A stretch of DNA of 5,679 bases, taken from Bacillota bacterium. GTDB lineage: Bacteria; Bacillota; Thermosediminibacteria; Thermosediminibacterales; Thermosediminibacteraceae. Each line of letters begins with the position of its first letter. Position 1 is the first letter of the stretch. Of the stretch, positions 4,030 through 5,679 are shown in pieces. A program made the position numbers and the translations under genes. Under the pieces are notes generated by a model. That model did not search any database. It had not been told where the DNA came from and worked only from the letters and a program-made list of their open reading frames with translations. The stretch is from assembly GCA_003242255.1 (NCBI GenBank), contig QGUT01000111.1:1-5679 (forward strand). Direction: 5' to 3'.

Positions 4030-5370
4030 TTAAAAGTTGAAAAAGGGCAATTTAAATCTGCCTTTTTTCCTGCCTTTTTCCAGTTCGCTCAACTGCTTCA
4101 TGAGCTTCCTCGTCTGTTCGAACTGCTTCAAGAGCCGGTTCACATCCTGAACGGAGGTACCGCTACCCATAGCGATCCTCTTGCGCCGGCTCCCGTTTAT
4201 GATGCTCGGATTTTGGCGCTCTTCTTTGGTCATGGAATTAATAATGGCTTCTATATGGACGAGTTCTTTCTCGTCAAACTCCACGCCCTGCAGCTTTTGA
4301 GGGGAAAACCCCGGTATCATGCTCATTATCTGGTCGAGGGACCCCATTTTTTTGACTTGTTTTATTTGCTCCAGGAAGTCTTCCAGAGTAAATTCCTCGC
4401 GTTTTATCTTTTCTTCCAATTCGCGGGCCTTTTCTTGGTCGATGGCCGCTGTCGCTTTCTCAATCAGGCTCAGCACGTCGCCCATGCCCAATATCCTTGA
4501 AGCCATTCTGTCCGGGTAAAAGGGCTCTAAGTCCGTGAGCTTTTCTCCCATACCTACAAATTTTATCGGGCATCCGGTCACGGCTTTTATCGAGAGGGCT
4601 GCTCCTCCCCTCGAATCTCCATCGAGCTTGGTCAGGATCAGCCCCGTAAGCTGCAGCCTGTTGTGGAAAGCCTCGGCCACATTCACAGCGTCCTGGCCCG
4701 TCATGCTGTCGACAACGAGGAGGATCTCCTGTGGTTTTATGGCCTCCTTAATGTTCTCGAGTTCCTGCATCAATTCATCATCTACGTGGAGTCGTCCGGC
4801 CGTATCTATTATGACGACGTCGTTGTTAAAACGCGAAGCGTGCTCCAGAGCAGCCCTGGAGATCGCGACGGGGTCCTGTTCTCCCATAGTAAAAACGGGC
4901 ACTCCAACCTTTTCTCCCACCACCTGGAGTTGCTTAATAGCCGCCGGGCGGTATATATCTGCAGCCACCAGCAGGGGTCTTTTTCCCCTTTTAGAAAGAT
5001 ATAGCGCCAGCTTTCCGCAGGTAGTGGTTTTCCCGGACCCCTGCAATCCTACCATCATGATAGTGGTGACTTTGGACGAGGAGAAATTTATCTTGGCATC
5101 TTGCGGACCCATCAGCCGGATGAGTTCGTCGTGGACTATCTTTATCACCTGCTGTGCAGGGGTCAGGCTCTCCATCACTTCCTGCCCGACAGCCCGTTCG
5201 GTCACTTTCTGAACAAAGTCTTTTACGATTTTGTAGTTTACGTCGGCCTCTAAAAGAGCCAACCGGATTTCCCGCATCGCCTGTTTTACATCGGCTTCGG
5301 ACAGTTTCCCTTTTCCTCTCAATCTCTTGAATACCGCTTCCAGCTTCTGAGTCAAGGCCTCGAACGCCAA
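4030..5370 (-). CDS. ffh: Signal recognition particle GTPase Ffh (SRP54)
   Basis: Protein subunit of the signal recognition particle: it binds SRP RNA and signal sequences on nascent chains and docks with FtsY at the membrane. Residues (from the TTG start): N domain 1 to about 85 with A-L-L-E-A-D-V-N at 38-45; G domain with P-loop G-L-Q-G-S-G-K-T-T at 108-116, D-T-A-G-R at 189-193, T-K-L-D-G-D at 247-252 and the G-M-G-E-K closing segment at 273-277. The methionine-rich M domain runs from about 296 with M-S-M-I-P-G at 349-354 and the SRP-RNA-binding S-R-R-K-R-I-A-M-G-S-G at 394-404. The start is TTG 5370 rather than GTG 5379. AAGGGTG (5385-5379) is 8 bases from the TTG but runs into the GTG, and the protein then opens M-A-F-E-A-L, as B. 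subtilis Ffh opens M-A-F-E-G-L, with 446 residues. The start is one base after the ylxM stop. The C-terminal tail is basic and ends in Phe-rich residues. Confidence 0.97.
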   Translation of the reverse strand: MAFEALTQKLEAVFKRLRGKGKLSEADVKQAMREIRLALLEADVNYKIVKDFVQKVTERAVGQEVMESLTPAQQVIKIVHDELIRLMGPQDAKINFSSSKVTTIMMVGLQGSGKTTTCGKLALYLSKRGKRPLLVAADIYRPAAIKQLQVVGEKVGVPVFTMGEQDPVAISRAALEHASRFNNDVVIIDTAGRLHVDDELMQELENIKEAIKPQEILLVVDSMTGQDAVNVAEAFHNRLQLTGLILTKLDGDSRGGAALSIKAVTGCPIKFVGMGEKLTDLEPFYPDRMASRILGMGDVLSLIEKATAAIDQEKARELEEKIKREEFTLEDFLEQIKQVKKMGSLDQIMSMIPGFSPQKLQGVEFDEKELVHIEAIINSMTKEERQNPSIINGSRRKRIAMGSGTSVQDVNRLLKQFEQTRKLMKQLSELEKGRKKGRFKLPFFNF

Positions 5371-5371
5371 A

Positions 5372-5679
5372 TTATTCACACCCTTCTCTGATAAGCTCTG
5401 AAAGCTCTCTATATATCTTCTGCCACTTGTTCTTGCCTTCTTCGGTGACGAAGGGCTCCAATTCTCTGAGTGAATTTAAAATCTCTTCCATGTCCTTCGT
5501 CATATTGAGAAATCTCTTTACCAAGCCCAACTTCCCTTCGTAATTTTCCAGCAGGGCCGTAGAACGGTGTATCACATCAGAGACATTCTGCCGGGTAACA
5601 CCGAAATTCTCCGCAATTTCGCCAAAAGACCAGTCTTTAAAAAAATGCAGTTCGAAAAATTCCCTTTGCTTTTCGGTCA
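5372..5679 (-). CDS. ylxM: YlxM family DNA-binding protein linked to SRP, 5' end cut by window edge
   Basis: Small helix-turn-helix protein nearly always found directly before ffh in Firmicutes; a role in SRP function or regulation is suspected, not established. The frame stays open to the right edge, so about 101 residues are visible and probably fewer than 20 are missing from the N terminus. The sigma-70 region 4-like helix-turn-helix is seen in T-E-K-Q-R-E-F-F-E-L, then S-F-G-E-I-A-E-N-F-G-V-T-R-Q-N-V-S-D-V at 17-35 of the visible part. It is followed by H-R-S-T-A-L-L-E-N-Y-E-G-K-L-G-L and a helical, charged C-terminal half. A shorter reading from GTG 5575 would lose the helix-turn-helix and is not credible. 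Its stop TAA (5374-5372) is one base before the ffh TTG, so coupled translation is likely. Confidence 0.92.
   Translation of the reverse strand, partial: TEKQREFFELHFFKDWSFGEIAENFGVTRQNVSDVIHRSTALLENYEGKLGLVKRFLNMTKDMEEILNSLRELEPFVTEEGKNKWQKIYRELSELIREGCE

Noticed and set aside
4535..5212. 225-codon plus-strand open frame
   Set aside because: Antisense to the Ffh G domain; Ser-rich, low-information product with no recognisable motif or ribosome binding site.
1..5679. Search for CRISPR, tRNA, rRNA, insertion sequence, attachment sites or a novel defence or mobile system
   Set aside because: No direct repeat arrays, cloverleaf-like segments, transposase frames or unexplained gene-free stretches; the window is filled with conserved housekeeping genes.

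Overview
This window is one minus-strand block of translation housekeeping genes. Read in the direction of transcription, from the right end to the left, the order is ylxM (5' end missing) - ffh - rpsP - khpA - rimM - trmD - rplS - rbgA - rnhB - yraN (3' end missing). Nearly every base is coding. The longest gap is about 49 bases (trmD-rplS), and several neighbours touch or overlap. Nothing convincing is encoded on the plus strand; the long plus-strand open frames lie opposite these genes.

The gene order and protein types (YlxM with Ffh, KhpA after S16, circularly permuted GTPase RbgA) point to a Bacillota bacterium, most likely of the class Clostridia. A thermophilic Thermoanaerobacterales-type relative is possible, but that is inference. 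Base composition is moderate and codon use looks even across the window, with no sign of horizontal transfer, insertion sequences, CRISPR, tRNA or rRNA.

Region by region: 5679-4030 encodes the signal recognition particle module, with the helix-turn-helix protein YlxM and the SRP GTPase Ffh. 4015-2179 encodes ribosomal protein S16, the RNA-binding protein KhpA, the 30S maturation factor RimM and the tRNA m1G37 methyltransferase TrmD. 2191-1766 is a small unit of its own: ribosomal protein L19 with a good sigma-A-type promoter inside the end of trmD and a terminator-like hairpin overlapping its stop codon. 1746-1 encodes the 50S assembly GTPase RbgA, ribonuclease HII and the YraN nuclease-like protein.

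Together the genes cover ribosome parts (S16, L19), ribosome assembly (RimM, RbgA), tRNA modification for frame maintenance (TrmD), export of nascent membrane proteins (Ffh), RNA binding (KhpA) and removal of RNA from DNA (RnhB). I found no undescribed system. The points worth a second look are regulatory (the rplS promoter and terminator, a perfect 11-bp hairpin between khpA and rimM, smaller hairpins near other junctions), start-codon use (only the two ribosomal protein genes use ATG), and a Glu in TrmD where E. coli has its catalytic Asp.
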